Part shown: piece after piece, positions 4,747 to 5,076 of the stretch
Layout of the letters: every line of letters begins with the position of its first letter
Position numbering within the stretch: position 1 is the first letter of the stretch
From: Pelotomaculum sp. UBA3103
Lineage (GTDB): Bacteria; Bacillota; Desulfotomaculia; Desulfotomaculales; Pelotomaculaceae
Direction: 5' to 3'
Length of the DNA stretch: 5,076 nucleotides
Assembly: GCA_002365855.1 (NCBI GenBank)
Contig: DFAP01000143.1
Span: forward strand, 1-5,076
Notes under the pieces: generated by a model
Told to the model about the DNA's origin: nothing
Databases searched by the model: none
The model's input: the letters and a program-made list of their open reading frames with translations, nothing else
Position numbers and translations under genes: made by a program

Positions 4747-5076
4747 ATAGTCAATGTGAAAACGTATTTCAAAAACGAACTAGAAAATATTTCTTTGTTA
4801 CCATATTATTCTAACAACAAAAGGGTTTTTAAAATCCTTGGCTAACATAAAAAGCGCGTATATCCAATACCGCACACGCCTTCTTGAAAATCTCGTGAAA
4901 TTTTTGTTCAGGATGTACGAAATTCTAACCATAAAAGCGCGGTTCAAAATCACCGCAAGCTTTGATACGCAAGGGATACAGGATTTTAGACCGGGCTGGA
5001 GTGAATACTCCTGATGTTATATTGCCGAGATAAAATCGCTTCCAGCGCATATGCCCCTACATAGGTCCGGAATTTA
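4747..5076. other. AT-rich stretch, no intact gene; possible decayed coding sequence on minus strand
   Basis: No complete gene, RNA gene or clear promoter is seen. On the minus strand, 5075-4986 is open from the window edge for 29 codons and ends in the residues SRQYNIRSIHSSPV before a stop. A shifted frame then reads ILYPLRIKACGDFEPRFYG, stop, and EQKFHEIFKKACAVLDIRAF up to a stop at 4829-4831. The composition looks protein-like but I cannot name a family, and open stretches this short can arise by chance. It could be the decayed 3' end of a gene beyond the right edge. Confidence 0.25.

Noticed and set aside
4669..4751. Possible target-site duplication TAGT around the 28-bp inverted repeat
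   Set aside because: The two copies are not directly adjacent to the repeat ends and four bases are too few to trust.
1..5076. CRISPR array or rRNA
   Set aside because: No regularly spaced direct repeats and no rRNA-like sequence were seen anywhere in the window.

Overview
The window looks like an accessory, insertion-sequence-rich stretch of a Firmicutes genome, probably a clostridial or Peptococcaceae-like anaerobe. That assignment is inference. It rests on strong Shine-Dalgarno sites, a Gram-positive (Bacillus/Clostridia-type) LexA box, and the kinds of IS elements present. There is one intact operon in the centre, and both flanks are full of mobile-element debris.

Left flank (1-950). 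The window opens inside an IS110-family transposase on the minus strand; only its first 22 codons are present, up to the first catalytic Asp. Its upstream DNA holds a long hairpin that would mask the transposase ribosome binding site, and in IS110-group elements this region can encode the bridge RNA. Next comes a small minus-strand gene resembling the DUF6504 family. It has a clear -10 box and a full-consensus LexA (SOS) operator at its transcription start, and its 3' end may be cut short by the IS. On the plus strand follow a terminator-like hairpin, a possible promoter, a 20-bp perfect palindrome, and the frameshifted N-terminal remnant of a tyrosine recombinase.

Centre (1171-4278). A -10-like box precedes three co-directional, closely spaced genes: an unrecognised 183-aa protein, a MoxR-type AAA+ ATPase, and a protein joining a DUF2201-type HExxH putative metallopeptidase domain to a C-terminal VWA-like domain with an intact MIDAS motif. 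A strong bidirectional terminator ends the unit. MoxR ATPases paired with VWA proteins usually act as chaperone or remodelling machines, with the VWA protein as the substrate adaptor. The first protein could be a substrate, partner or third component; its role is unknown.

Right flank (4279-5076). This holds a minus-strand C-terminal fragment of an IS1182-like transposase, a perfect 28-bp inverted repeat of the REP/MITE type that borders the break in that fragment, and about 330 bases of AT-rich DNA with only scraps of possible decayed coding sequence. The MoxR and VWA genes are visibly richer in G+C than both flanks.
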